A stretch of DNA of 64,000 nt from Cycas panzhihuaensis. Its lineage: Eukaryota > Cycadophyta. Every line of letters begins with the position of its first letter. Within the stretch, counting starts at the first letter, position 1. Shown in pieces: positions 11,445 to 22,541 of this stretch. The translations under genes and the position numbers were made by a program. A model generated the notes under the pieces. That model was not told where the DNA came from. It ran no database searches and saw nothing but the letters and a program-made list of their open reading frames with translations. Location of the stretch: assembly GCA_023213395.1 (NCBI GenBank), contig CM041465.1:226183741-226247740 (forward strand), in the 5' to 3' direction.

Positions 11445-12564
11445 TTACATCATTGGCTTTCACCTTGATATAAAATCTAAATTTATCAAATTTGTCTTTG
11501 GCTAATGGTTTGGGGAAGATATTTGCTAATCGCTCTTCAGTAGGTTTATGGAAGAGCTCAACTTCTCTATTCTAGATTTGCTCCTAGATGAAATGTTGAT
11601 GCACCTCAATATGTTTATTGTGAGCATGGAACACCAGATTGTTGGCAATCTTCAAAGTGCTTTTATTGTTACAGTATAAAGTAGTTACCTCGACCTAATG
11701 AAGTCTCAAATCACCAAGGACCTATCTCAACCAGATGACCTCACAAGTTGCTGCAACAACAACTTTGTATTTTCCCTTAGTAGATAACCATGCAACATTT
11801 GGTTATTTCTTGTTGCTCCAAGTGATAACAACAGAACCAAAACTGAAGCAATACCTTGAAGTGGTCCTTTTATTATCAACATGTCTGGGCAAATCATAAT
11901 TTGAATATCCCTCTAGTTGGAAGCTGTTGTTTTGGTTAAACTGCAATCCATAATGTAGTGCCCCCTACAAATATCTAAGGATCTTCTTTGCAACTTTCCA
12001 ATGGCTCTATTTCAGCTCTACTATGAACCTCAACACCGTACCAATTGCAAAGGATATGTCAAGCTTAGTTGTAGCCAAATATATCAAGCTACCAACTAAC
12101 TACCTGCATATCATGCCATCTTTTTGGTCTCCATCATCTAGAGTTGTCGACTTTGAACTTGTCTCCATGGGGTTGGGGTAGGTTTATAGTCCTCCATTTT
12201 GAATTTCTTCATAATTTCCCATGCATACTTAGCTTGTGAAATGAATATTTTTCTAGGCTTCTACCATACTTCCACTTCCAAAAAGTAGTGTAGCAATCCA
12301 AGATCTTTCATCTTAAATGTCTTCTTGAGATTATTCTTTAGGTCTTCAAATTTTAAAGTGGCGTTACCTTTGATCACAAAATCATCCATATATAGAACCA
12401 CAAAGATGACTAATCGATAATCTTTGACTTTGATGTATAGGTTTGGATCAACTGACAACTTCTCAAACCCATTATTTGGAAAGTACTGATTGATTTTGGA
12501 ATAGTAAACTCTTGGATCCTACTTTAAGCCATACAAAGCCTTCTTCAAGTGACATACTAGGTGT
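11445..12564 (-). pseudogene. Copia G reverse transcriptase (C-terminal half) and RNase H
   Basis: 12261-12458 contains the RT catalytic box YMDD (VVLYMDDFVIKG) and the following KKTFKMKDLGLLHYFL block, typical of Ty1/copia. Just upstream is a CHLKKALYGLK segment. The RNase H part (about 11450-12150) is readable only through stops, with the HIEVHQHFI-like string near 11600 and the KPLAKDKFD-like end near 11480. The frame continues from the RT piece at 35469-35759 across element I. Confidence 0.7.
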
Positions 12565-12569
12565 TCTTT

Positions 12570-12780
12570 TGTCAAAGCAATCAATGATTCAAAGGACAAT
12601 GATTCACTTCATTAATGAGGAGAGGAAATATTTCATATAAATACATCATGTATATATAAAGGCCCAGTGCATGTTAGCCAAGTGTCACAAGTACAAAAAA
12701 GAGGGGTTGGACATATAACCCTCAACTTTATCTTAGGAACCTTTAGATACAAAAGATAAAACATTATTATTTCTCTAATA
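12570..12780 (-). mobile_element. 3' LTR of copia I
   Basis: It starts tgtcaaagcaatc and ends ctctaata; the usual CA end has become TA in both LTRs. A short purine tract (cagaaagag on the minus strand) abuts it at 12781-12789. It is clearly homologous to 35252-35463. Confidence 0.85.
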
Positions 12781-12789
12781 CTCTTTCTG

Positions 12790-14480
12790 AATGTTTTATC
12801 TTTTGTTTTCAACTCCAAGTAGTTGTCTGAGATATTGGAATTTATCCTTTGGAAGAGCTTTAGTGAAGATATCAACATGTTGTTCTCAGTTGTTGCAATA
12901 CAATAAGTATATTTCTTTGCTTTGAACTTTTTCCCTGATCAAGCAATGGTGGACTTTAATGTATTTAGTTTTGGCATGGAATACTAGATTTTTCATTAAC
13001 TTGGTAATGCTTTGGTTATCACAAAAAATAGGTGTAGGTTGCTCTTGTTTTTCCTTTAAGTCCTTGAGTAGTTGTATGATCCATACTCTTTTGTATTCTG
13101 CTTTAGTGAATGACAGAGCCATTATCGACTGTTTTATGCTACTCCAGGAGTTAATTGCAAATCAGAGTGAGAAGCAGTAGCTTGTGGTAGATTTCCTTTC
13201 TTGCCTATCTCCTGCCCAATCAGAATCACTATACCCAATTAGTTGATGGTTTGTGGTTTGGGTATAGTTGAGACCTATTGCCTGAGTTCCTTTAATGTAT
13301 TTGAGGATTCTTTTGGCAGCATTCTAGTGTGACAATTTTGAATGTTGCGTATACCTAGATACAACTCCTACTGAATATGAGATATTTGGTCTTGTGGCTG
13401 TAAGGTAGATAAGACTACCTACCAACTGTCTATACAATGTTTCATCTACAACTTGACCATCATCATCTATATTTAGAATGCAACCCATTTCCATTAGGGT
13501 GGCATAGCTGTTGCAATCTTCTATTTTGAATTTTTGAATAAGCTTTTTCACATATTTTGTTTGCGATATGAAAACATATTCCTTTTGTTAGCTTACCAAG
13601 GCTTGGATAATAATGGAGTAGACCCATATCTGTCATTTCAAGTTGGCCTTGCTTGATGTTTGACTTGGTAGATTGTTTCATCGTCATCTCCTATAAATAT
13701 CATGTTATCTACGTAAACTACAATGATAGTTATTTGATTATCTTTATTTGTTTTGGTATAGAGATTGGGGTACGAATCACATCTAAGGAAACTTGTTTGT
13801 CGTAGATGTTGATCCAACTTTGCATACCACGCTCTAGGCGCCTATTTTAATTTGCAGACAAGATGTTCTTGGCCACTTTTTACATATCCCATTGGTTGAT
13901 GCATTTAGACTTCTTTAATCACATCTCCATTTAAAAAAACACTTTTGACATCAAGTTGTATGATCTTTCAATCGTTTTGAGCTGCCATTGCTATCATTGT
14001 ACGTATAGTAATTAATATGGCTACTTGTGAAAAAGTTTCTTCATAATCTATACCTTCAGTTTGAGTATAGCATTTTGCGACTAATCTTGCCTTATATCTT
14101 TCAATAGAGCCATCTGATTTATTTTTTATTTTGTAAACCCATTTACAACCAACAATGGATTTATTTGTAGGAACATCTACTAATTTCTAGGTTTTATTCC
14201 TTTTGATAGCTTTTATTTCATCATCCATGGTTTTTTGCCATTATGAATGGTCATAAGCTTTTGAAAAATTATGTGGTTCAATTGAATATAGTAGGCTTTG
14301 AGGTTTTTGTGACCTTGTTTTATGGTCAAAAACATTTCCTTTGGAATTTTCAAGAGTTTTAATACACTACTTAGGTAATTTTTTTGAAGATTCATGACTG
14401 CAACTCTGAGATGAACTTTGTTCCTCTTCTGATACATTTTACTCTTCTTCAATCAAATGAGGTTGTTTTGAAGTGCTATC
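12790..14480 (-). pseudogene. Copia I reverse transcriptase and RNase H
   Basis: RNase H is at 12886-13200 (SIMALSFTKAEY, IFCDNQSI, KTKYIKVHH). The RT/RNase H connection is at 13324-13551 (YRQLVGSLIYLTATRPNISY). The RT box near 13700 reads YVDN instead of YVDD, a loss of the second catalytic Asp. The N-terminal RT (about 13850-14230) is readable with stops. The frames are broken, so the product is inactive. Confidence 0.75.
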
Positions 14481-15420
14481 TTCTTGAAGTTCACTATCTT
14501 ATGTATCCTCCTCTGTTGTAGTAACTTCAAAAATCTCTTTGATTGGTATATCTATCAGGGTGCTCCCTTCAATTTGTATGCATTATTTTCTTTTTTTTTG
14601 ATTCACCTGTTCATTGAAGATTACATCTCTACTTACATAGATCCTGTTTGTTGTTGGATCTATGCATGCTTTGGATTGATTACTGTATCCAACCATTATG
14701 CATTCCAAACTTTTCTCATCTAACTTTATTCTTCTTTTATTAGGAATGTTGACATAAGCTTTGCTTCCAAAAATTTTAAGATGACTTACATTTGGTTTTC
14801 TATTTGACTAGGCTTCTTTAAAAGTTATCTTATCCAGAGCCTATGCTAGGCTTTTGTTGATAAGATAATTTGGTGTGTTGACTACTTCTACCGAGTATGT
14901 TTTTGTAAATCCCTCTTCATTGATCATGCTTCGTGCCATCTCCACAATTGTCCTGTTCATACACTTAGCTACTCCATTTGATTGGGGTGCATATGGAGTC
15001 GTCAGTTATTTCTATATCTCATTACTTTTATAGAATTGACAAAAATCTTTTGAGTTGTATTCTTCTCCTCTATCTAAATGATTTTGATCTTGTAGTCACT
15101 TTCTAGTTCAACTTGTGCTTTAAATTCTTTGAAGTAATTTAGGGCTTCTGACTTGCTAGAAATAAAATAAACCCAAGTTTTCCTAGAGAAATCATCAATG
15201 AATGTGAGAAAATACTTGGCACTATCTATTGAATTCGTTGTTATTGGCCCACATAAATCTGTATGAATTAATTTTGATTTTTTTTTATTGTGGTCTCCAT
15301 GTGCTTTGTTGGAAAGGAATGCGATGATTCTTTCTCATCATACAACTTTTGCAAACAAATGATTCAAAGGACATGTCAGGTAATCCATCTAATATATTAG
15401 GATTTTTTAAATAATTCCAA
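14480..15420 (-). pseudogene. Copia I integrase
   Basis: The reverse strand shows the copia integrase order: a pre-integrase HSKYVHIANKIGII string (15407-15500), a catalytic core recognisable around 15000-15250 through stops, and a C-terminal region with the conserved phrase about Asp-rich linkers preceding RT near 14480-14740. Several frameshifts interrupt it. It resembles K at 31799-32840, which is better preserved. Confidence 0.6.
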
Positions 15421-15900
15421 TCTTGTTTGCAATATGCACATACTTAGAATGCCAAATTTTATTAACAGTACTATTAACAACAAAGGATTTTACAAAAGAG
15501 TTAGACAAATTAGGTGTTGAAATCAACTTATAGAGATTACCGATTTCAATCCCTCTTGCTATTACAATTCCATTTTTCTTCATGTCATGGATATGACAGC
15601 TCCCATCTACATTAAACACAACTTGCAGTCGTTTCTTCTTTAATTGGGATACAGATAACATATTTCTTTTTAAACCAGGTACATATAAGACTTCTCTAAT
15701 TTTTTTGACTTTTCCTTCAATTTCAACAGTAATAGTGCCTTTCCCTTAGATTTGCAGAGGAAAGTTATCACCAAGTTCAATAGATTTGTTGAGGAAGTAT
15801 GGTTGCAGTGTTTCAAACCATTCCTTCTTATTTGTCATGTGATTTGACGCCCTTGAATCTATGTACAAGTCTTCATCTTTGTTGGTATATATAGATAGAG
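15407..15900 (-). pseudogene. Copia I protease region
   Basis: 15407-15661 reads MLSVSQLKKKRLQVVFNVDG and then KLISTPNLS, the segment after the copia protease. Upstream, the active-site region reads DLYIDSRASNHMT near 15850-15870, where the canonical Asp-Ser-Gly is Asp-Ser-Arg. That change alone should abolish activity. Stops lie between the two blocks. Confidence 0.7.
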
Positions 15901-16081
15901 CTATGATGAATGTAGTTTCTTCCTCTTCTTCTTTCTGCTCTTTGTTGTAATTTCTTTCTGCTCTTTTTCCTCTTTGGATCTCTGCTTGCTTCTATGGACA
16001 ACGGCTCGAGGAGTGTCCCGTTCTTTCACAATAGTAACAATTTTGTGAGCTTCGCAATCTACATTCATTGGATAATTGACC
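15901..16081 (-). pseudogene. Copia I gag C-terminus after insertion A
   Basis: This is the piece of copia gag downstream of element A. It includes the second half of a zinc-knuckle region (YYCERTGHSSSRCP, frameshifted in the listed frame) and a Lys/Glu-rich stretch. It joins the gag piece at 26616-26883 once A and one duplication copy are removed. Confidence 0.65.
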
Positions 16082-16086
16082 ATACA

Positions 16087-16921
16087 TGTTGACTCAGGTG
16101 TTCCCACTGCACTTGTGGGAACAATGCACTTGTCAAGGTTACACAGGTTATAGTCCAGTTAGGATACAGCCAACATGGTTATTCACATACATTCCATAGA
16201 TTATTCAATGTTTCCACAGAATTATATCACAATAGTACACAATGACGTAAATCAACACATATTCAGCATTTCATTCTTATAAACACAGAGAATACACAGT
16301 TTTCCACATAACTCTTCTTACCATTAAGCAATAAGTTCAATTACACAGAGGGCTGGAATGCATTCCTGTACATTCCAACAGCATACACTCTTCTGTTACA
16401 TACGTACCCAGGTGGTACTTATCAATAAACACTACTTCAATCGACTGTCATACATGCTGGCATCTGTGCCATTGCGTACCCTGAATATTCGGCTCTCACC
16501 CTAACTGAATGGTCCTTGCGTACTTCCTTAAATGTGCCTCTTCGTACCTTTTGGCTGAAGGGTTATGACTGCCTGTCATAACCGTACCCCTTCAGTCAAG
16601 CGTACCTTTTCCTTAATCATTAGTTATACCTTTAACTAATGTCTTCATCATGTCTGTACGTCCGTACGTACGTCTGGCAGCTCTCCAGGCTTCCATTGGT
16701 CTTGTATTGTCGTGCGTACCGCTTCCGTTTAGTTCCATTCCACTGCTAGTACGTATGCGTATTTGCGTGCGTTTCGGTACTCACATCATACGTGCCAGAA
16801 TCTGGATTTTTCCACTGTTTCGCCTCGTGCATACCTCCGTACGGTCCGTACCTGCACATCTAGGGTTATCCAGCCTACCTCTGGTCTTCCAATAGCCATA
16901 AGATCAATTTATGCCCCAACA
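16087..16921 (-). mobile_element. 3' LTR of element A
   Basis: It matches 25782-26610 over its whole length. It is dense in CGTACC, GCGTAC and GTACGTACG words (for example 16655-16672 and 16840-16855), the same words that fill the spacer at 18230-18680. Confidence 0.9.
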
Positions 16922-17020
16922 TCTATCCCGAATCAACAGTATGGGTTTGAGCATCCTTGCTCAACAAAATTCCAAAAAAAAATTTCAAAATTTTGGGGTA
17001 TTCCTCCCCTGCTCTGCCTC
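16922..17020 (-). promoter_or_regulatory. Tandem purine tracts and hairpin next to A LTR
   Basis: On the minus strand this reads a G-rich tract (caggggaggaata, about 17003-17015), an A/T-rich stretch, the hairpin gagcaaggatgctc (16949-16962), then gggataga touching the LTR. The G-rich or the terminal purine run is the likely plus-strand primer. The same block is conserved in B, C and E. Confidence 0.55.
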
Positions 17021-17039
17021 AAGGCAGCTCCTGCTGCCT

Positions 17040-18090
17040 CTGTCCTGCTAGGATTTCTTCATTAATCTGTGTTAAGGTAGCAATGATAGCATCCTTTTCC
17101 TTAATTTTATCTTAAAGGGCAGCTGTCTCGGCTTTATACCCTTCCTCCATTTATTGAATAAGCTGAATTATAGGTCCTGATTTATTATGTGGTGTGGGAG
17201 GTGCTGAGGCTTCACCTGCTTCCATTGACGGAGGGAAGTCTTCCCATTCTTCCCAGGAGGGCTCTGCTTCTTCTTCCTCCTCTCCTGATTTCTCTTTACC
17301 TTTTTTCCGTTTACCTCTTTTGTGGACAGCCTGTTTTGTCCGATGTGGAATAGGTATTCCTGGTGTTTTCTGCAACCAGGTGAGTACCTTATGCATTTGT
17401 TTTTGAACCCTTCTTTTTGCTTCCGGTACATCAATCCGGAATTCCGCCACTTGTTTAATGATAGGTTCCATGAGAAATGGTGGTTCTTGTTAGTTGTACT
17501 TCTGGACATTGATAAAACAAGATAGCCAATAATAAGGAGGGATGTCGAAAGGGATGTGTCCTGATCTCCTTGAGTTGCTGCCTCATGTTTTCTGCCAAGA
17601 ATTCAGACCAATTCAGTTTCTCTCCTTCCCAAATTTTTAATAACACTGGCATCATACCTCCCGGAATGTATGTATACTTCCGTTTGGACAAAAATCGGGA
17701 ATTTATAACTTTTGCTATCCATTGGAGTCTGATATCAATGATATTTGCTACACGAATTCCACCAGACATTATCTGGGTATTTGCTTGACATAATTCTCTT
17801 AACCACATTTCACGGTCAACCTCTGACCTCTTGGTACCCAGGGGAATTTCCCCTTCATTTGGGAGTTTTGTTATGGTGTGAATTATTTCTGCATCCATTT
17901 TGACCTTCCTGCTATCTTCCTTCAGTGCTAACAGGACCTGGTCCATGAGTTCTGGGTCATAATACATAGGATTGCAATAAATGTAATCTCCCCATCCTGC
18001 TTGTTTTACCACAGTGCGAAATTGAGGTGGTAAAGCTTGCAATTCTGTAAGCTTTGGTATAAACGCTTCTTGGCATCCTGCTGTCCTCAT
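17040..18090 (-). pseudogene. Extra 3' ORF of element A (unknown coiled-coil protein)
   Basis: This lies after integrase, where Athila-type elements may carry an env-like gene. The ORF starts at 18090 (MRTAGCQEAF). It has an AGWGDYI block near residue 31, a GIRVANI block near 111 and the core NWSEFLAENMRQQ at residues 160-172. A frameshift near 17460 splits it from 17151-17471, which is Lys/Glu-rich and holds PHRTKQAV. A stop at about 17150 precedes a coiled-coil tail with KDAIIATLTQINEEIL (about 17050-17100). No signal peptide or convincing membrane helix is seen, so an envelope role is not supported. It resembles the broad group of plant transposon accessory proteins only weakly. Confidence 0.6.
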
Positions 18091-18119
18091 TTTGGCTGTG
18101 GAATTCCAGAGATAGCTGA

Positions 18120-18890
18120 AAATAACCTAAGAGTGCAAATAGGAACCCTACGTGCATACCTTTTGGGTATGCTTGCCATTTTCTTGAAATTACTTTGAGA
18201 TGCATCTGAGTCACTTTTTCGTCTTGCAGGGTCGTACAGTTGCTTGGCGGAAAATTCGGAATCGATTCGTCCGTCGTTTTCTGCTGCGTACTTCACGAGA
18301 ATGCTCACAGGTACGTAATGTTTTGTCTTATACGTGCTTTTTGGTACGTATAATGTTATTCGCTTCTACTGTGCGTACTCGATTGCGTACTTTTTAGGTA
18401 CGTATAATGTAACTGGGCACTTAGGCTTACATTCCACTATGCGTACTCGACTACGTACTTTTCAGGTACGTATAATGTAATTGGGTAACTTAAATTTTCT
18501 TTTCCTTTGTGCGTGCATTGCGTACTTTCTGCACGTATAATGTAGTTTTGATTCACTTTTTGGTATGCGTCTTTGGACTGTATTTCTCTTGTACGTATAG
18601 TGTAATTTTTGAAATTTGATCACTTTTTTAACTGTGTGTACCTTGTAACATACCTTTTTGGTACGTAAAATGTATTTTGCTTGTATGCTTTTAAAATTTC
18701 CTCTAAATTTTTCAGTTTATGATGCTATTACTTATGTATGTGATGAGTTACGGTTGTTTTTTATTTTTTTCCATTTATTTTTTTTCTTTTTCCGTATCCA
18801 TACCAAACTAGATCATGTTTTGGTATCAAGGCAATTGGTTTTGCCTCAACTTCATGCAACACAATATAGTACAACCAGCTGATCCGGCTG
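18120..18890. repeat. GTACGTA motif array in integrase-ORF3 spacer of A
   Basis: 18230-18680 holds about six irregular repeats, 50-70 bases apart, of a unit with gcgtactcg, then gcgtactttt, then ggtacgtataatgta. Clear copies are near 18310, 18350, 18400, 18465, 18530, 18590 and 18660. GTAC is palindromic, and the A LTRs are rich in the same words. 18690-18890 is T-rich with no other feature. Confidence 0.7.
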
Positions 18891-18901
18891 GTAAAGCTGA
18901 T

Positions 18902-20113
18902 CTATTCAATGTATGGTTTCAGTCTGCTACCATTCACTCGAGTTGGTAGCAGTGGTCCATCTATTTCCCGAAGTTGCACCGATCCGTTCTCGAAGACTTT
19001 TTCTGCGATGTACGGTCCCAACCACCGCATCTTGAGTTTGCCAGGGTGCATTTTGAACTTGCTGTCGTAAAGCAGCACTTGATCACCTTCTTTGAACTGA
19101 GGTTTACGTAAATGTCGGTCGTGCCATGCTTTTTGTTGTTGCTTTTCTACATTTTGCAACCATTTTGCCATATGTCGCTTATCTTCTAATCGCACTAATT
19201 CTTTCGATCACTGTCGTAAGGACTAGAAGTCGTCTAATCGACATTGCATAACAGCTCGTAGACTTGGTATCTCAAATTCCGTCGGAAGAATGGCTTCTGT
19301 GCCGTAGACAAGCTGGAATGGAGTTTGTCCAGTTGATCTTTTATACGTCGTTCGGAACGCCCATGGCATGGATGGCAATTTCTCGGCCCAATCAGATCTG
19401 CCGATGTCGCATATCTTCCTTGAGCAATTCTCGATTATCTTATTCGAACTTTCCGCTTGGCCATTTGCTCTTAGATAATAGGGAGTAGATTTCCGATGAC
19501 TTATCATGAAGGCTGATGTCAATGTCTCTATAGTTTGATTCAAAAAGTGGGCGCCTTGGTCGCTCACAATTTCCAAGGGGCATCCAAATCGTGTAATAAC
19601 CACCTCGTACAGAAATCGAGCTATACTTTCCGCATCGGCTTTCCGTAATGCTCTCGCTTCTACCCACTTCGTCATATAGTCAGTTGCCACCAAAATATAT
19701 CGAGCTTTCGATCGACAAGCGGCTGGTTTAATTGGCCCCACGAAGTCAAGTCCCCATTTCTCGAATGGTGCTAAAGGTAAAATGGGATGTAGGGGTTGGA
19801 AATCCTGTCGATTAGGTTTCCCAACTCGCTGGCAATAGTTGCAAGCTTGGATCTACTTTCTGACGTCCTCGAACATGGATGGCCACCAGAATCCGGACAT
19901 CAAAATTTTCCGCCATGTGGCTAATTTGCCCATGTGTCCACCTGCTACTCCTTTGTGTGCTTGCGACATGATTTGGTTGATCTCGTGTGGTCGAACACAA
20001 CGTCGTAACACTTTGTTTGGTCCCAATTTGTATAATTCTCCATTGATTAGTTGATATGGTTTTGCTTTTATGATAAAATTCCTTTTTCCCATGCGATCTA
20101 ATTCTGCCGACAC
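18902..20113 (-). pseudogene. Integrase of element A
   Basis: The zinc domain is at 19853-20113 (HKGVAGGH, then GFWWPSMFED), with C.YCQRVG just after a stop. The catalytic core is at 19223-19741 with the triad Asp21, Asp61 and Glu97 of that segment (ATDYMTKW, VSDQGAHF, NGQAESSN), giving the canonical D-35-E spacing. The tail at 18902-19195 (EGDQVLLYDSKF, GKLKMRWLGPY) ends SRLKPYIE with no chromodomain. Only a few stops interrupt it (near 19215 and 19850), so this is the best integrase of the A-E group. Confidence 0.85.
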
Positions 20114-20124
20114 TTCTCCAGTCG

Positions 20125-21892
20125 CTAAGTATTCTGGTATCCCCTCATACTAGTCAGTTGGGACCGCTTCCACCTTTGAATAGTCTTTGCGTCTGGAAAG
20201 TCGTCTGGCACTCCCGTGGCTCTTTCCCCGTTTGTGATTCTTGACAACTGATCAGGGATGATATGGGCTTTTCCGGGTTTCACAATGATCTTAAAAGAAA
20301 ATTCTTGGAACAACATCAACCATCTGCTGATTTGCCATTGCATGATCGGTTTGTTTACCAAATACATCAACGCTTGGTGATCGACGAAGAACAAAAATGG
20401 ATTTGACAATAGATAGTGTCGAAATTTCTGCAATGCATATACCAAGCCGAGTGCTTCCCTCTCTGTCGTCGTGTAATTCTGCTCGGCCTTTGTAAGTTTC
20501 CGATTGGCGAAATATATCGGGTGATCCGTCTTGTCGTCATTGGGTTGTGCCAATACGCATCCAATAGCGTATTGTGATGCATCCACATGTACATGGAAGG
20601 TCTTCTTCCAATCGGGAAATCGCAGTATAGGTGCTGCTATGATAGCTTGTTTCAGTGCTTCAAATGCTTGCTGTTGTTCCTCCGTCCATTCCCATTCAAT
20701 GTTCTTTTTCAATAATTCCTCCAGGGGTCTTGATATGTATGCATATCCCCTGATGAACTTTCTGTAGTATCCCGTCAAACCCAAAAAACCTTTCAGTTGT
20801 TTCCTTGTAAGTGGCATAGGGAAATGCAGAATTGCAGATACCTTGGCTGGGTCTGTCAGCAATCCTTCCTTGCTGACTATGTGCAATCCTTCCTTGCTGA
20901 CTATGTGCCCCAACAGGTTTCCGAAGGGTACCAGGAAGGTACATTTTTCTGGGTTCAGACACAACTTGTTTTCATGGCATGTTTGTAACATTTCCCTCAA
21001 GTTCTCCATGTGATCCTTCATTAATCCATACAATGTCCAATCATCTAGGAATATCGCAACTTTTTCTCCGATAAATTTCCGAAATATGTTGATTACAATT
21101 CGTTGGAATGTAGCCGGTGCATTCGTAAGACCGAATGGCATCACTTTATATGCATACGTTCCCCATTCTATCACGAATGTGGTTTTCGCTTGATCTCGGG
21201 GCAATCTGCACTTGATTGTACCCGCTGAATCCATCGGTGAAGGAGTATATTTCATTCCTTCCTACTGCTTCCAGAATATCTTCTGTAAAAGGTAACAGAA
21301 AGGGATCCTTCTTTGTTACCTTATTTAGTTGTCTGTAATCCACACAGACACGGATTTTCCCATTCTTTTTGGGAACTACCACTACAGGGCTCACCCAGTC
21401 ACTGTAGTCGATTTCGTAAATATATCCTGCTTCTAACATTTTGTCTAGTTCGGCTTTCACTTTTTCCTTATATTTGGGATTCATCCGGTATGGCCTCTAT
21501 TTGACCAGTTTCGCATCTTCCACCAAATCGATATGATGCATTCCTATTTCTGGAGGAATGCCTTTTAGGTCCTTATATGACCATGCAAATACGTCGCAGA
21601 ATTCTTCAAACAACTGTTGGGCTTCCGCTACTGGCTGATGGTCCCAATAATTTCCAATTCGTATGAGTTTGGGATTGTCTTGGCTGCCGACATTGATCTC
21701 AGTAGTTTTTAACTTAGTTACTCCAACATCTTCCTTATTTTCGGTTTTGTGTCCCGGAGTATCCTCTAACTTCCTTTCTCCAATATTAAGTTCTGTGAAT
21801 TCTGCAGGGTAATTCATAATTTCTTCTTCCTTGCCATGTACTGATTTTTCCTCCTCTTGGTTTGTCAGTTCTTGCTCTAGTTTTATACTCAT
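20125..21892 (-). pseudogene. Reverse transcriptase and RNase H of element A
   Basis: The N-terminal linker (21497-21892) holds the FAWSYKDLKGIPPEIG string. RT fingers are at 21146-21484 (VRVCVDYRQLNKV-type, DGFSGYNQVQIAP). A frameshift near 21200 leads to 20125-21255: the palm has [11 protein letters not shown] at residues 41-51 and the catalytic FLDD at 69-72. RNase H follows with Asp in HVHVDAS, Glu in TEREALGLVYAL and Asp in FFVDHQAL. An 8-residue tandem duplication (HIVSKEGL twice) lies in the thumb. One frameshift and one stop separate the parts; the rest is open. Confidence 0.9.
20860..20907. repeat. 24-base tandem duplication in RT of A
   Basis: Two perfect head-to-tail copies (20860-20883 and 20884-20907) add eight residues in frame just after LLGHIVSKEGL. 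The homologous site in D and E has a single copy. Confidence 0.9.
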
Positions 21893-21899
21893 TAATCTA

Positions 21900-22539
21900 A
21901 TATGCTTTAGGATTCTATCTAGTTTCTGTTTTCCGAGGTATGCCTAAAGGTTTTTATAAAGGATTTCTTTAAGCTTCCCCAAGTCACGTCTAAACTTTGT
22001 TCCTTTCCAAGTAACCAGTCCTTGGTTACTCTTCCCAGGGTATGGTAGAAGTAGTTAGGCCAATTTTGTTTGGGTATACTTGAGGATATCCATTTTTGTT
22101 TACATTTTTATATATGCTCCCTAGGGTTTTGACCTACATAGAATAATGGGGTGGCTAATTGTTTTGGATGATCGAATTGAATTCAAAACATCGTTTGTAA
22201 CTCTTTCCAACTTTTAAGAATGGCTTGGTGGGCTAGGTACCAATACCAAGCCTTTCCCTGTAAGGTCAATACTAGGTCCTGTTGCCATTGGGTTTTATCC
22301 CAATTCCCGTGTTCTATCCAATATTCAACACAATGAGTTAGGTGAGTGGTCCCATATAACTGCTCTCCGTAGAATGGCTTAACATGCTTCCCAATGTAAA
22401 TTTCATGATTTATTTCTTCTGGGATAATAACTCTACTGTCTAGACCAGAGTCTCTAGAAGTATTTACCAATGATTCTCCTTCCATTTTCCTGGTTTTGGC
22501 GCCAATTGTTGGAAGGGATCGATTATTGGGTGGGTACAC
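21900..22539 (-). pseudogene. Second capsid-like domain of element A
   Basis: 22183-22539 contains HVKPFYGEQLYGTTHLTHC, then WQQDLVLTLQGKAWYWYL and SWKELQTMF. The pattern (Trp, Leu-x-Gly-x-Ala, Trp-Tyr, Ile-x-x-Trp-x-x-Leu-x-x-x-Phe) is that of the retrotransposon gag capsid family. It continues, after a stop, to KCKQKWISSSIP, YFYHTLGRVTKDWLLGKE and TWGSLKKSF near 21950. It lies between protease and RT, while a separate capsid is in gag proper (about 24700-24900). Similar modules are in B, D and E. Confidence 0.5.
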
Positions 22540-22541
22540 TT

